From an uncultured Christensenella sp. (GTDB lineage: Bacteria > Bacillota > Clostridia > Christensenellales > Borkfalkiaceae), in NCBI GenBank assembly GCA_910576655.1, contig CAJTJC010000017.1:1-43305 (forward strand): a stretch of 43,305 bases of DNA, read 5' to 3'. Under the pieces are notes generated by a model, which saw only the letters and a list, made by a program, of their open reading frames with translations, had not been told where the DNA came from and searched no databases. The translations under genes and the position numbers were made by a program. Shown here one piece after another: positions 15,860 to 23,225 of the stretch (within the stretch, counting starts at the first letter, position 1; each line of letters starts with the position of its first letter).

Positions 15860-16754
15860 GTCTGTCGTTGCGGAAAAGAACTATTCCCGCGCTGACGTGC
15901 TCGTTTGCGAGGTGTCGGACGGTAAAACGCGTTCGTACGTAAAAAAGCTGTTTGACAGCGGGCATGTGCTTGTTGACGGCAAGGCGGCAAAAGCCGCCCA
16001 AACGGTAAGAGTGGGTCAAACCGTTGAAATTACTTTTCCCGAAGCGGTGCAGTATGCAGTAAGACCCGAGGATATACCTGTCGACGTAATTTACGAGGAC
16101 GGCGATTTGGCGGTGGTAAACAAGCCGCAGGGAATGACGGTGCATATCGGAAACGGCAACGTCGATGGTACGCTTGTGAACGCGCTGCTTTTCAGACTTG
16201 AAAGCCTTAGCGGAATAAATGGGGTTATTCGCCCCGGGATAGTTCACCGTATAGATAAAGACACTTCGGGGCTCTTGGTTGTTGCAAAGAACGACAAAGC
16301 CCATTTAAACCTTTCAAAGCAGATTGAGGAAAAGACCTGTAAAAGAACTTATCTGGCGCTTTTAGAGGGGAATCTCAAAACTGACAGTGGTACGGTGACG
16401 ACCTATATTGGAAGAAGTCCGCAGGACAGGGTAAAAATGGCTGTAGTTTCACCCGATAAGGGGAAGCTTGCCGTTACTAAATACAGCGTAGAAAAGAGAT
16501 TTGAAGGTTACACTCTCTGCCGTTTCGATTTGCAGACGGGCAGAACACACCAGATACGCGTACACGCAAAGCATCTCGGACATCCCGTGGTCGGAGATAA
16601 AGTTTACGGAATAAAAAAACAGAAATTCAAATTGAACGGGCAGCTTTTGCATGCTTTCAGACTTACGTTCGTACATCCCCGTACTTTGCAAACTATGACT
16701 TTTGAAGCGCCGTTGCCCGATTATTTTAAAGAAATATTGGATAAACTTAAATGA
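15852..16754 (+). CDS. rluD: RluA/RluD-family rRNA pseudouridine synthase
   Basis: 300 residues: an N-terminal S4 RNA-binding domain (about 12-75, with SRADVLVCE and TRSYVKKLFDSGHVLVDGK) and an RluA catalytic domain. The active-site motif HRIDKDTSGLLVVAK contains the catalytic Asp, and GRTHQIRVHAKHLGHPVVGD follows near the C-terminus. It isomerises uridines to pseudouridine, probably in 23S rRNA helix 69 or a similar site; which uridine cannot be told from sequence. Translation is coupled to lspA by an eight-base overlap. Confidence 0.93.
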   Translation: MNKSVVAEKNYSRADVLVCEVSDGKTRSYVKKLFDSGHVLVDGKAAKAAQTVRVGQTVEITFPEAVQYAVRPEDIPVDVIYEDGDLAVVNKPQGMTVHIGNGNVDGTLVNALLFRLESLSGINGVIRPGIVHRIDKDTSGLLVVAKNDKAHLNLSKQIEEKTCKRTYLALLEGNLKTDSGTVTTYIGRSPQDRVKMAVVSPDKGKLAVTKYSVEKRFEGYTLCRFDLQTGRTHQIRVHAKHLGHPVVGDKVYGIKKQKFKLNGQLLHAFRLTFVHPRTLQTMTFEAPLPDYFKEILDKLK

Positions 16755-16768
16755 AGCTTTAAATTAGG

Positions 16769-16797
16769 TTGCAAAATCGTATTTTGGCTGATATAAT
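16769..16797 (+). promoter_or_regulatory. Promoter of the small membrane protein gene
   Basis: TTGCAA (16769-16774), 17 bases, TATAAT (16792-16797). Confidence 0.8.
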
Positions 16798-16829
16798 TAT
16801 TTAAAATTAATAGTTTAGGAGATTTTTAA

Positions 16830-17150
16830 ATGTCAAGACGTTATTCTTCAAGTACGTGGACCGAAGTATGCGCATTTTGGGGCATGGTCGTTGCAGGATT
16901 TTCTCATTTCTTCGGCGGTCTTTTCAAAGGACTTGTCAGGTGGGCTTTTTCGGACGGTGAGGTGGGTAGAATTTTAACAAGAATTGCAGACGTTTGTACG
17001 TTGCTTGGCAATATTGCTTTGCTCGTTGCGATTGCCGTACCTGCATGGCAGTTTGTTAAATACAAGACGAAGGGTTGGAGAGTATTTTACTGGATTTCGC
17101 TTGTTCTGTTCATTATAGGCGTTGTGTTCGGCGTTGCAATAACCTTCTGA
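16830..17150 (+). CDS. Small membrane protein of unknown function
   Basis: A 106-residue protein not recognised as a named family. The N-terminal 12 residues are basic and Ser-rich. Hydrophobic stretches lie at about 13-38 (with Trp, Phe and Gly), 48-72 and 83-106, giving two or three membrane segments joined by short charged turns (FSDGEVGR and KYKTKGWR). TAGGAG precedes the ATG at good spacing, and the gene has its own consensus promoter and terminator, so it is a real single-gene unit expressed under housekeeping conditions. Confidence 0.8.
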   Translation: MSRRYSSSTWTEVCAFWGMVVAGFSHFFGGLFKGLVRWAFSDGEVGRILTRIADVCTLLGNIALLVAIAVPAWQFVKYKTKGWRVFYWISLVLFIIGVVFGVAITF

Positions 17151-17162
17151 ATTTGAAAACTT

Positions 17163-17186
17163 CCCCGACTTGTTCGGGGTTTTTTC
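17163..17186 (+). terminator. Terminator after the small membrane protein
   Basis: CCCCGA and TCGGGG arms around a short loop, followed by six T. Confidence 0.88.
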
Positions 17187-17215
17187 TTTACAAATGAGCT
17201 TTATTATTTTATAAT
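17187..17215 (+). promoter_or_regulatory. DUF512-der-plsY promoter giving a leaderless transcript
   Basis: TTTACA (17187-17192), 17 bases, TATAAT (17210-17215). Only six bases separate the -10 from the ATG at 17222, and they contain no ribosome site. Confidence 0.75.
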
Positions 17216-17221
17216 TTAATT

Positions 17222-18499
17222 ATGCTTGAAATTATTTCCGCCAAAAGCAGGCTTGCGAAAAAATTTAATTTAAAAAAGGGCGATGTTATACTTGCCTTTG
17301 ACGGCATTCCCGCCGAGGACGTGCTCGACTATATATTTTACGACAGTAAGCCGAATTTTGTATTGCGTGTAAAATCGCGCGGCGGTAACGAACGCGATAT
17401 AGTTATCGACAAGGACGAGCCAGAAAGCCTTAATCTGACCTTTAAGGAAGACACGAAAATCAAAACGTGTCACAATCATTGTATGTTCTGTTTCGTTGAC
17501 CAGATGGGCGAAGGTATGCGCGAAAGTCTTTATGTTAAAGACGATGATTACACAATGAGCTTTATGTGCGGAAATTTCGTAACTTTGACAAACGTCAGCG
17601 ATAGTGAGCTGGATAGAATTATCCGTTTGCATCTGTCGCCGCTGTACGTTTCGGTACACGCAATGGGCGAAAAGCTGCGCTGCGAATTGCTTGGAAATCG
17701 TTTTGCGGGGAAAATATGCGAACAGCTTAAAAAGCTTACCGACGCGAAAATAACCGTTCACTGTCAGGCGGTAATAGTTCCCGACAAAAACGACGGCAAA
17801 CAGCTTGAATATACTGCGCGCAAACTTTTTGAAATGTATCCTTACGTCAAAGATTTGGCGGTGGTGCCGACCGGTATAACCAAATTTCGCGAGGGGCTTG
17901 CTAAGATACCAGATTTTACTAAGCAACAGGCGGAAGCTTTGCTTGACCTTTGCGACGGGTTGAACGCCAAATTCGGTGTTAACTTTATTCTTCCCGCGGA
18001 CGAATATTTCGTCAGAAGCGGACGGGAATTCAAGCCCGCATCGTTTTACGGCGATTTTTCACAGATAGAAAACGGAATAGGGATGACGAGTAAGTTTATT
18101 TCCGAGTTCGAAGAAAGCTTATACGAAACGAGTCTTAAATCCGCGCGCAGAGTGGCTGTTATTACAGGCGTGAGCGCTTACCCTACCATAGAAAAGCTTT
18201 GCTCTGAGGCAAACTCCGCCGTAAAAAATTTGCACGCATTTGCGCTGCCAGTTGAAAACAAATTTTTCGGCAGTTCGGTAACGTGCACGGGACTGTTGAC
18301 GGGCGGAGATATTGCCGAAGAGCTTGAAAGAAACAGGGACAGGTACGATTGCGCTATAGTGCCAGCAAATACTCTGAAAGAATTCGAGGACGTGTTTTTA
18401 GACGATATGACTGTAAGGCAGTTGAAGCGGCGCGTCGGCAAGAAAATAATAATAAACAGAAGCACGCAGGACTTTTTTAAAAATCTTATAAAGGGATAA
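17222..18499 (+). CDS. DUF512 family radical-SAM-like Fe-S protein
   Basis: 425 residues: an N-terminal PDZ-like domain (1-65, with AKKFNLKKGDVILAFDGIP), then a radical-SAM-like cluster motif CHNHCMFC (Cys83, Cys87, Cys90), and a C-terminal DUF512 part (TSARRVAVITG-type core, SVTCTGLLTGGDIAEEL). The family is widespread in anaerobic Firmicutes and usually sits beside der, as here; it is annotated as an Fe-S oxidoreductase and its reaction is unknown. It is the first gene of the der-plsY operon and appears to lack a 5' leader. ATG at 17222 gives the usual family N-terminus. Confidence 0.9.
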   Translation: MLEIISAKSRLAKKFNLKKGDVILAFDGIPAEDVLDYIFYDSKPNFVLRVKSRGGNERDIVIDKDEPESLNLTFKEDTKIKTCHNHCMFCFVDQMGEGMRESLYVKDDDYTMSFMCGNFVTLTNVSDSELDRIIRLHLSPLYVSVHAMGEKLRCELLGNRFAGKICEQLKKLTDAKITVHCQAVIVPDKNDGKQLEYTARKLFEMYPYVKDLAVVPTGITKFREGLAKIPDFTKQQAEALLDLCDGLNAKFGVNFILPADEYFVRSGREFKPASFYGDFSQIENGIGMTSKFISEFEESLYETSLKSARRVAVITGVSAYPTIEKLCSEANSAVKNLHAFALPVENKFFGSSVTCTGLLTGGDIAEELERNRDRYDCAIVPANTLKEFEDVFLDDMTVRQLKRRVGKKIIINRSTQDFFKNLIKG

Positions 18500-18504
18500 A
18501 TTAT

Positions 18505-19812
18505 ATGGCAAATCCTTTAATTGCAATAGTCGGCAGACCGAACGTCGGTAAAAGTACTTTTTTCAATAAAGTCGCCGGCAGAAAAATATCTATAACGGAA
18601 GATAGACCGGGCGTTACGCGCGACAGGCTTTATGCCGACAGCGAGTGGCGCGGAAAGGCGTTTACGATGGTTGACACGGGCGGAATAGAGCTGCGTTCGG
18701 AAGACACCATGTGGACGGAAATTAAAAAGCAGGCGGAGGTTGCAATAGATACCGCGCAGGTAATAATGCTGATAGTCGACGGAAGAGAGGGGCTGACCAC
18801 TTCCGATTACGACGTCGCGGATATGCTTCGCCGTTCGAAAAAGCCTGTAATTTTAATCGTAAATAAAATCGACGAATATTCGGAGGACAAGGTATTCGAA
18901 TTCTATTCTTTGGGGCTCGGCGAGCCTTATCCCGTTTCGGCGGAACACGGAACGGGTATCGGCGACGTGTTGGACGAGGCTGTAAGTTGGTTTGAAAAGA
19001 GCGAAACCGAAGAGGACGACAGCGTTAAAATTGCTGTTGTCGGTCGGCCGAACGCGGGTAAAAGCAGCCTTGTTAACAAGCTTCTCGGCTTCGAGAGGTC
19101 TATCGTTACTAATATAGCGGGAACCACGCGTGACGCTATCGATACAAAGTTTACGGTAAACGGAAAGAATTACACATTAATAGATACTGCGGGCATCAGA
19201 AAGAAAAGCAAGGTAGAGGACGACGTGGAATACTATTCCGTTATGCGTGCGTTCGACGCGGTGCGCCGTGCCGACGTGTGTCTTTTGGTGGTTGACAGTA
19301 CGACAAACCTTACCGAGCAGGATACGAAAATTATCGGCTACGTTCACGAGCAGGGCAAGCCCTCTGTAGTGGTTATGAACAAATGGGACCTTATAGAAAA
19401 GGATACCAACACGATAAACAAATTCGAGAGTAAGCTGAAAGAAGATTTGAAGTTTATGGACTACTTCAAGTCGGTTTATATTTCGGCGAAAACGGGACAG
19501 CGTACCGATAAAATTCTTACTATTATTGACGAGGTTTATGCTCATTCTCATACAAGAATTACTACGGGCATGCTGAACGACGTTATCGCAGACGCCGTCC
19601 GCGCAAACGAACCGCCTTCGTATAACGGCAGGCGGCTTAAAGTTTACTATTCGTCGCAGGTGGCGGTGGCGCCGCCTACGTTCGTCCTGTTTGTAAACAG
19701 CGGCGACCTTATGCATTTTTCATACGAGAGATTTCTTGAAAACACGTTAAGAAAATCGTTCGATTTTTCGGGTACGCCGATAAAAATACTTACCAGAGAG
19801 AAAAAAGACTGA
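18505..19812 (+). CDS. der: Ribosome biogenesis GTPase Der (EngA)
   Basis: 435 residues with tandem G domains and a C-terminal KH-like domain, unique to Der. The first G domain has GRPNVGKST, DTGG and NKID; the second has GRPNAGKSS, DTAG and NKWD. The KH-like part (about 350-435) includes PPSYNGRRLKVYYSSQV. Der acts in 50S subunit maturation and is essential in most bacteria. The ATG lies five bases after the DUF512 stop, with AAAGGG upstream; its stop overlaps plsY by one base. Confidence 0.97.
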   Translation: MANPLIAIVGRPNVGKSTFFNKVAGRKISITEDRPGVTRDRLYADSEWRGKAFTMVDTGGIELRSEDTMWTEIKKQAEVAIDTAQVIMLIVDGREGLTTSDYDVADMLRRSKKPVILIVNKIDEYSEDKVFEFYSLGLGEPYPVSAEHGTGIGDVLDEAVSWFEKSETEEDDSVKIAVVGRPNAGKSSLVNKLLGFERSIVTNIAGTTRDAIDTKFTVNGKNYTLIDTAGIRKKSKVEDDVEYYSVMRAFDAVRRADVCLLVVDSTTNLTEQDTKIIGYVHEQGKPSVVVMNKWDLIEKDTNTINKFESKLKEDLKFMDYFKSVYISAKTGQRTDKILTIIDEVYAHSHTRITTGMLNDVIADAVRANEPPSYNGRRLKVYYSSQVAVAPPTFVLFVNSGDLMHFSYERFLENTLRKSFDFSGTPIKILTREKKD

Positions 19813-20519
19813 TGAAAATATTAGAGATTAATGACCTTTGGTATTTTGCCGTTGCGGCAGTCGTCTGTTATTTTATAGGTTGCTTCAATTTTGCGGTGTT
19901 AATCGCGCATTTCAAGAAAAAAAATATAAGAGAAATGGGTAGCGGGAACCCCGGCACCATGAATATGACGCGCTCGCTCGGGTTCAAATTCGGGCTGATT
20001 AACTTTTTTTGCGACGCACTAAAAGGCGGCTTGCCCGTGCTTGCCGCGTACCTGCTTTTCAAAAATTACGTGTTTGAAGGAACGGAATATTCGGTTGCGG
20101 ATTTTGCGCGTTACTTCTTCGGACTGTTTGTTATAATAGGTCATATTTTCCCCGTAACCATGGCGTTTAAGGGCGGCAAAGGTATTGCTTCGACTATGGG
20201 CGTATTCATTTTTGCATTGCCCTGCGAAAGCTGGTGGTATATTTTTATAGTGGTTGCATTTTTGGTTTGCATACTACTATACATTGTCTTAACGGAATGG
20301 GGGTCTATGGGGTCGCTTATCGGCGTTACGCTTCTGTCTGTTTTTCAGGCGGTTCTGTTTGTTGATAGGTATGCGGCGGATATGTTTAATCTTTGGAGTA
20401 TTTTGACTTTTTCATTATTGCTTTTGATTAATTTGCTGACCTGGACGGCTCATCGTAAAAATATTTTCAGGTTGCTCGCAGGTGAGGAACACCGCACCGC
20501 AGTGAGAAAACGCAAATAA
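19812..20519 (+). CDS. plsY: Acyl-phosphate:glycerol-3-phosphate acyltransferase
   Basis: 235 residues, five or more membrane helices. The three PlsY cytoplasmic motifs are visible: MGSGNPGTMNMTRSLG (motif 1), the His of IGHIFPVTMAFKGGKG (motif 2), and a downstream WGSMGSL segment. It transfers the acyl group of acyl-phosphate to glycerol-3-phosphate, the first step of phospholipid synthesis. The start overlaps the der stop (TGATG). A short basic tail follows the last helix. Confidence 0.95.
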   Translation: MKILEINDLWYFAVAAVVCYFIGCFNFAVLIAHFKKKNIREMGSGNPGTMNMTRSLGFKFGLINFFCDALKGGLPVLAAYLLFKNYVFEGTEYSVADFARYFFGLFVIIGHIFPVTMAFKGGKGIASTMGVFIFALPCESWWYIFIVVAFLVCILLYIVLTEWGSMGSLIGVTLLSVFQAVLFVDRYAADMFNLWSILTFSLLLLINLLTWTAHRKNIFRLLAGEEHRTAVRKRK

Positions 20520-20579
20520 AAAAGACAACTCTTATCGTAGTTGCCATAGGGAAATTAATAATACGCAAATAAAAAATTT

Positions 20580-20605
20580 AGGCATAGCGTTAAGCTGTGC
20601 CTTTT
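20580..20605 (+). terminator. Terminator after plsY
   Basis: AGGCATAGC (20580-20588) and GCTGTGCCT (20594-20602) pair with one wobble, followed by a short T run; a second T-rich tract lies at 20611-20620. Confidence 0.6.
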
Positions 20606-20619
20606 CTGTGCTTTTTTTC

Positions 20620-20713
20620 TTGGACAAACCATACTACTTGTAGTATAGTAAGATATAGATATGTTTTATATAGCATGCAAAATGTTGCGTGCTTTCATTT
20701 TTCGTGATATAAT
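20620..20713 (+). promoter_or_regulatory. Promoter region with two palindromes upstream of the acetyltransferase
   Basis: The nearer promoter is TTGCGT (20685-20690), 17 bases, TATAAT (20708-20713). A palindrome AGCATGCAA / TTGCGTGCT (20672-20693, one wobble) covers its -35. A second possible promoter, TTGGAC (20620-20625), 18 bases, TATAGT (20644-20649), encloses the perfect palindrome ATACTAC-TT-GTAGTAT (20631-20646). Confidence 0.55.
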
Positions 20714-20753
20714 GATTGTACGACAAACAGAAATTTAACGGAGAACTTTTAAA

Positions 20754-21284
20754 ATGCTAATAGAGAAACCACTTGTTTCTTCAAGAATAACTGTACGGAA
20801 TTATCAAAAGTCAGACCTGCCATATCTTACCGCAATGTGGTTTGATAAGGAAAACGGCAAATATATGAGCGACCCGACGGTGGAATATGTTGATAGTGAT
20901 TTTCAAAAAGCACTTGACAGTCTTGAAGATAGCCCAAACGGATATTATTTGACAGTTGTTTTAAACAGTTCTGATGAGATAATGGGCTCTGCTTGCATTT
21001 TCCCTGACGAAAAAAAGGAAATATTTGATATAGGATATTGTGTTCATAAGGACTATTGGGGAAAAGGATTTGGTTCTGAACTATTGGCTTTAATTGTTAC
21101 TTTGATACGCAATAATGGTGGCATTGAGATAACTGCGGAAGTTGCGCAAGATAATATTGCATCGAATAGATTGCTTGCAAATAACGGCTTTAAGATAAAA
21201 AAGAAATCGCAATTTAAAAAATATAAAATGAACATCTGTTTTAATAGTTACATTTATACTTTTAGTTGCGCTAATCAAAATTGA
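20754..21284 (+). CDS. GNAT-family N-acetyltransferase (RimJ/RimL-like)
   Basis: 176 residues. The start ITVRNYQKSDLPYLTAMW, the central DIGYCVHKDYWGKGFGSELL (acetyl-CoA-binding motif A, Q/RxxGxG/A form WGKGFG) and EVAQDNIASNRLLANNGF (motif B) identify a RimJ/RimL-type GNAT. Substrate unknown. GGAGA precedes the ATG. The coding sequence is noticeably richer in A+T than its neighbours (for example many TTT, AAA, ATA codons), suggesting recent acquisition. It lies alone between its own promoter and a terminator. Confidence 0.88.
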   Translation: MLIEKPLVSSRITVRNYQKSDLPYLTAMWFDKENGKYMSDPTVEYVDSDFQKALDSLEDSPNGYYLTVVLNSSDEIMGSACIFPDEKKEIFDIGYCVHKDYWGKGFGSELLALIVTLIRNNGGIEITAEVAQDNIASNRLLANNGFKIKKKSQFKKYKMNICFNSYIYTFSCANQN

Positions 21285-21323
21285 ATTAAGGCTTCAATTT
21301 ATCGTTCTGAAAATGTATAATTA

Positions 21324-21356
21324 AAAGCTCTCAAACAAATTTGTTTGAGAGCTTTT
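21324..21356. terminator. Bidirectional terminator between convergent genes
   Basis: A perfect 14-bp-arm palindrome (AGCTCTCAAACAAA and its complement) with A and T runs on both sides serves the acetyltransferase (+) and the PH-like gene (-). Confidence 0.88.
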
Positions 21357-21403
21357 TATAATCGTACGTCTGAATCCTATGGAAAGTGCGCTTTTGAAGG
21401 TGT

Positions 21404-21892
21404 CTATTTCTTTTTATCGTCTTTATCGTTTCCGTCGCTTTCCTTTGAATTAATCGAGTACTCGATAAGAGGATTTGACCGACAAAGCGCGTCTATAAAT
21501 TCTTGATACCATTCTTCGTTTACGACAATAATGAATACCGTGCCGTTGCTCATGCCGACCGACAGCTTGTTTGTTGCGCGGTCAAGAAGGATAGTCTGAA
21601 TATCTTTCACGTCGTATTTGCTTTTAATAATACCGAAGCTTGTTTTTAAAGTGTTGCCGTCTATTGAATAGTACGAGGCGAGCAACAGACTGAAAAGCAG
21701 AATAAGCAGAATTATAGGTATCAGAAAGAAAAGCGTATATTGAATAATGGGATAGACGATATTCGCAGCTTCATCTATATTGTCGTTTATAATTCTGAAG
21801 ACGTTAATTCCAAGCCCTGCAAAACAGAGAGCAATTCCTGCGTAAATAAGCGAAAGCGTAAGCTTCGTAAATTTATATTTGAATTTTTTCAT
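21404..21892 (-). CDS. Membrane protein with bacterial PH-like domain
   Basis: 162 residues from an ATG at 21892. Two membrane helices (about 10-30 and 48-75) are followed by a cytoplasmic domain with YYSIDGNTLKTSFGIIKSKYDVKDIQTILL, resembling bacterial PH (YdbS/YyaB-like) domains, and a charged Asp/Lys tail. Function unknown. Thirteen extra residues from an upstream TTG would run through the -10 box and are rejected. No Shine-Dalgarno is seen; the -10 lies seven bases upstream, so the mRNA is probably leaderless. Confidence 0.75.
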   Translation of the reverse strand: MKKFKYKFTKLTLSLIYAGIALCFAGLGINVFRIINDNIDEAANIVYPIIQYTLFFLIPIILLILLFSLLLASYYSIDGNTLKTSFGIIKSKYDVKDIQTILLDRATNKLSVGMSNGTVFIIVVNEEWYQEFIDALCRSNPLIEYSINSKESDGNDKDDKKK

Positions 21893-21899
21893 TAAACAG

Positions 21900-21928
21900 A
21901 TTATACAATAACGCGACCTAAAAAGCAA
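21900..21928 (-). promoter_or_regulatory. Minus-strand promoter, leaderless arrangement
   Basis: Read on the minus strand: TTGCTT (21928-21923), 17 bases, TATAAT (21905-21900), then seven bases to the ATG at 21892. Confidence 0.7.
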
Positions 21929-21937
21929 CAAATACTA

Positions 21938-21965
21938 TTGATTTTTTGAAAATAGGTGGTATAAT
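21938..21965 (+). promoter_or_regulatory. Promoter of the cytidylate-kinase-like gene
   Basis: TTGATT (21938-21943), 16 bases, TATAAT (21960-21965). It fires away from the minus-strand promoter at 21900-21928. Confidence 0.6.
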
Positions 21966-21998
21966 TTAATTGCAATAAATATCAGGGCAGGAGTTTTT

Positions 21999-22562
21999 AT
22001 GAATAAAATAATTACCGTAAGCAGACAGTTCGGCAGCGGCGGAAGAACTATCGCACGCGAGGTTGCAAAGCGGCTGTCCATTCCGTGCTACGACCACGAG
22101 CTTATCGACAAAGTCAGGGAAGACTGCGGTTTTACTAAAGAGTTTATTGATGAAAACGGTGAAAATTCGTCCACGAGTTTGCTGACAAGTATGTTCGGCT
22201 CGTCGTTCGGAAGGGATATAATCTGGACATCGCAGTGTAAGGTTATATGCCGCCTTGCCGAAGAGGGACCCTGCGTAATCGTGGGGCGCTGCGCTGACTA
22301 TATATTAAGAGCGAAGGCTGAGTTGTTCAAGGTTTTTATTCACGCCGATGCTGCGAAACGCGCCGAGAGGATAGTTTCGCTTTACGGCGAGAGAAGCGAC
22401 GCGCCCGAAAAGCGCATAAAAGAAAAGGACAAACGCCGTGCTTCGTATTACCGCTATTATACCGACGGCGAGTGGGGAATAGCAAAAAATTACGACATTG
22501 CTTTGGACAGCGGTAAAATAGGTATTGAAAAATGCGTTGATATAATAGTTGACTTATATTAA
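21999..22562 (+). CDS. Cytidylate kinase-like family protein
   Basis: 187 residues. The P-loop is SRQFGSGGRTIA near the N-terminus, followed by YDHELIDKV, VIVGRCADYIL and a basic lid segment KEKDKRRASYYRYYT, the pattern of the cytidylate-kinase-2 family common in Clostridia. This family is distinct from housekeeping Cmk and its substrate is not established. AGGAG lies just upstream of the ATG. Single-gene unit with its own promoter and a terminator. Confidence 0.9.
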   Translation: MNKIITVSRQFGSGGRTIAREVAKRLSIPCYDHELIDKVREDCGFTKEFIDENGENSSTSLLTSMFGSSFGRDIIWTSQCKVICRLAEEGPCVIVGRCADYILRAKAELFKVFIHADAAKRAERIVSLYGERSDAPEKRIKEKDKRRASYYRYYTDGEWGIAKNYDIALDSGKIGIEKCVDIIVDLY

Positions 22563-22563
22563 T

Positions 22564-22589
22564 AAAGACCGCCGTGTTCGGCAGTCTTT
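22564..22589. terminator. Hairpin terminator between convergent genes
   Basis: AAAGAC-c-GCCG and CGGC-a-GTCTTT form a stem with one mismatch and a four-base loop; flanking A/T bases allow use in both directions. Confidence 0.65.
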
Positions 22590-22591
22590 AA

Positions 22592-22792
22592 TTAATTTTT
22601 AAAGTAGGCGGGGCGGGGTCTCGGAAGCTTTTTATGTGGTCTTCGAGGCGTCGGTAAAGGACTTTCCTGTTCTTGGATAACTTCTACGTTTCCGCCGTCG
22701 TAAGCCTGAGGCTCCGTACAGCCGAACATAGTTACGGTAAAAAGTGTAAACAGAGCAAGTATAGATAAAATTAATGCTGAAAGTCGTTTCAT
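22592..22792 (-). CDS. Small predicted lipoprotein with Pro/Arg-rich tail
   Basis: 66 residues. Basic start MKRLSALILS, a hydrophobic core, then TMFGC, a plausible lipobox-like site (Cys25). The mature part is about 40 residues and ends in a Pro/Arg/Lys-rich segment. No family recognised. No Shine-Dalgarno is seen; CATACTA lies a few bases upstream of the ATG, with GCATT 17 bases further, resembling forespore sigma-G promoters. Expression of so short a protein is plausible but unproven. Confidence 0.5.
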   Translation of the reverse strand: MKRLSALILSILALFTLFTVTMFGCTEPQAYDGGNVEVIQEQESPLPTPRRPHKKLPRPRPAYFKN

Positions 22793-22832
22793 AAAGGTAG
22801 TATGCGGTATTTTGCCAAAACAATGCAAACGC

Positions 22833-22861
22833 TTGCGTTTTTAAAATTAGCGTGTTAAAAT
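22833..22861 (+). promoter_or_regulatory. Promoter of the TM1266-ABC importer operon
   Basis: TTGCGT (22833-22838), 17 bases, TAAAAT (22856-22861). A small palindrome AAACGC-TT-GCGTTT (22827-22840) covers the -35 and also lies near the divergent minus-strand promoter. Confidence 0.65.
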
Positions 22862-22867
22862 AAAGGT

Positions 22868-22969
22868 ACCTGAATTTAAAGAATTTCTGAGAGTAAAGGG
22901 CTTAATACAAGGCACACGTTTTCGTGTGCGGTTTTGTCTTTCTCTCTTTATTGCAGGAGGGATTTTTTT
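22868..22969 (+). promoter_or_regulatory. Structured 100-base leader of the ABC importer operon
   Basis: A perfect hairpin GCACACG-TTTT-CGTGTGC (22912-22929) is followed by a T-rich tract. Outside it, GAGAG-t-AAAG (22889-22898) can pair with CTTTCTCTC (22938-22946), giving a nested two-stem structure just before the GGAGG of the first gene. It lacks the conserved core of the TPP riboswitch. It may be an attenuator or an undescribed leader element. Confidence 0.4.
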
Positions 22970-23218
22970 ATGTCCGATAAGCGACTTGCGGTAATTAGCA
23001 TTATAGTCGAAGACCGACAAAAAAGCGCCGAAATAAATATGCTTTTGTCAAGCTTTGGTGATTTTGTGGTTGGAAGAATGGGTATTCCGTATAAGGAAAA
23101 GGGCGTTTCCGTTCTCTGCGTCGTCGTAGACGCGCCTGCCGAAATTATTAATACCCTTACGGGAAAGCTGGGAATGTTAGGCGGCGTTACGGCAAAAACT
23201 TTAATGTCAAAAATATAG
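22970..23218 (+). CDS. TM1266-type regulator (iron-only hydrogenase system regulator family)
   Basis: 82 residues with an ACT/NikR-C-like fold: KRLAVISIIVEDRQ, a helix INMLLSSFGDFVVGRMGIPY, and VLCVVVDAPAEIINTLTGKLGMLGGV. The pattern (VGRMGIPY, SGKLG-like, GV-VKT end) is that of TM1266 proteins, usually found beside hydrogenase maturation genes such as hydG. Ligand and DNA target are unknown, and it lacks an obvious DNA-binding domain. The ATG at 22970 has a strong GGAGG upstream; a longer frame from 22934 runs through the leader. Here it starts an operon with an ABC importer, and no hydrogenase gene is in the window. Confidence 0.88.
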   Translation: MSDKRLAVISIIVEDRQKSAEINMLLSSFGDFVVGRMGIPYKEKGVSVLCVVVDAPAEIINTLTGKLGMLGGVTAKTLMSKI

Positions 23219-23225
23219 GTGTGAT

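Noticed and set aside
20631..20646. BlaI/CopY-type operator
   Set aside because: Those sites need TACAnnTGTA; here the palindrome is TACTAC-TT-GTAGTA with different spacing, and no such repressor gene is near.
22868..22969. TPP riboswitch before the importer
   Set aside because: A CTGAGAG motif is present, but the second conserved TPP segment (CUGAU...GCGAAGGGA type) is missing.
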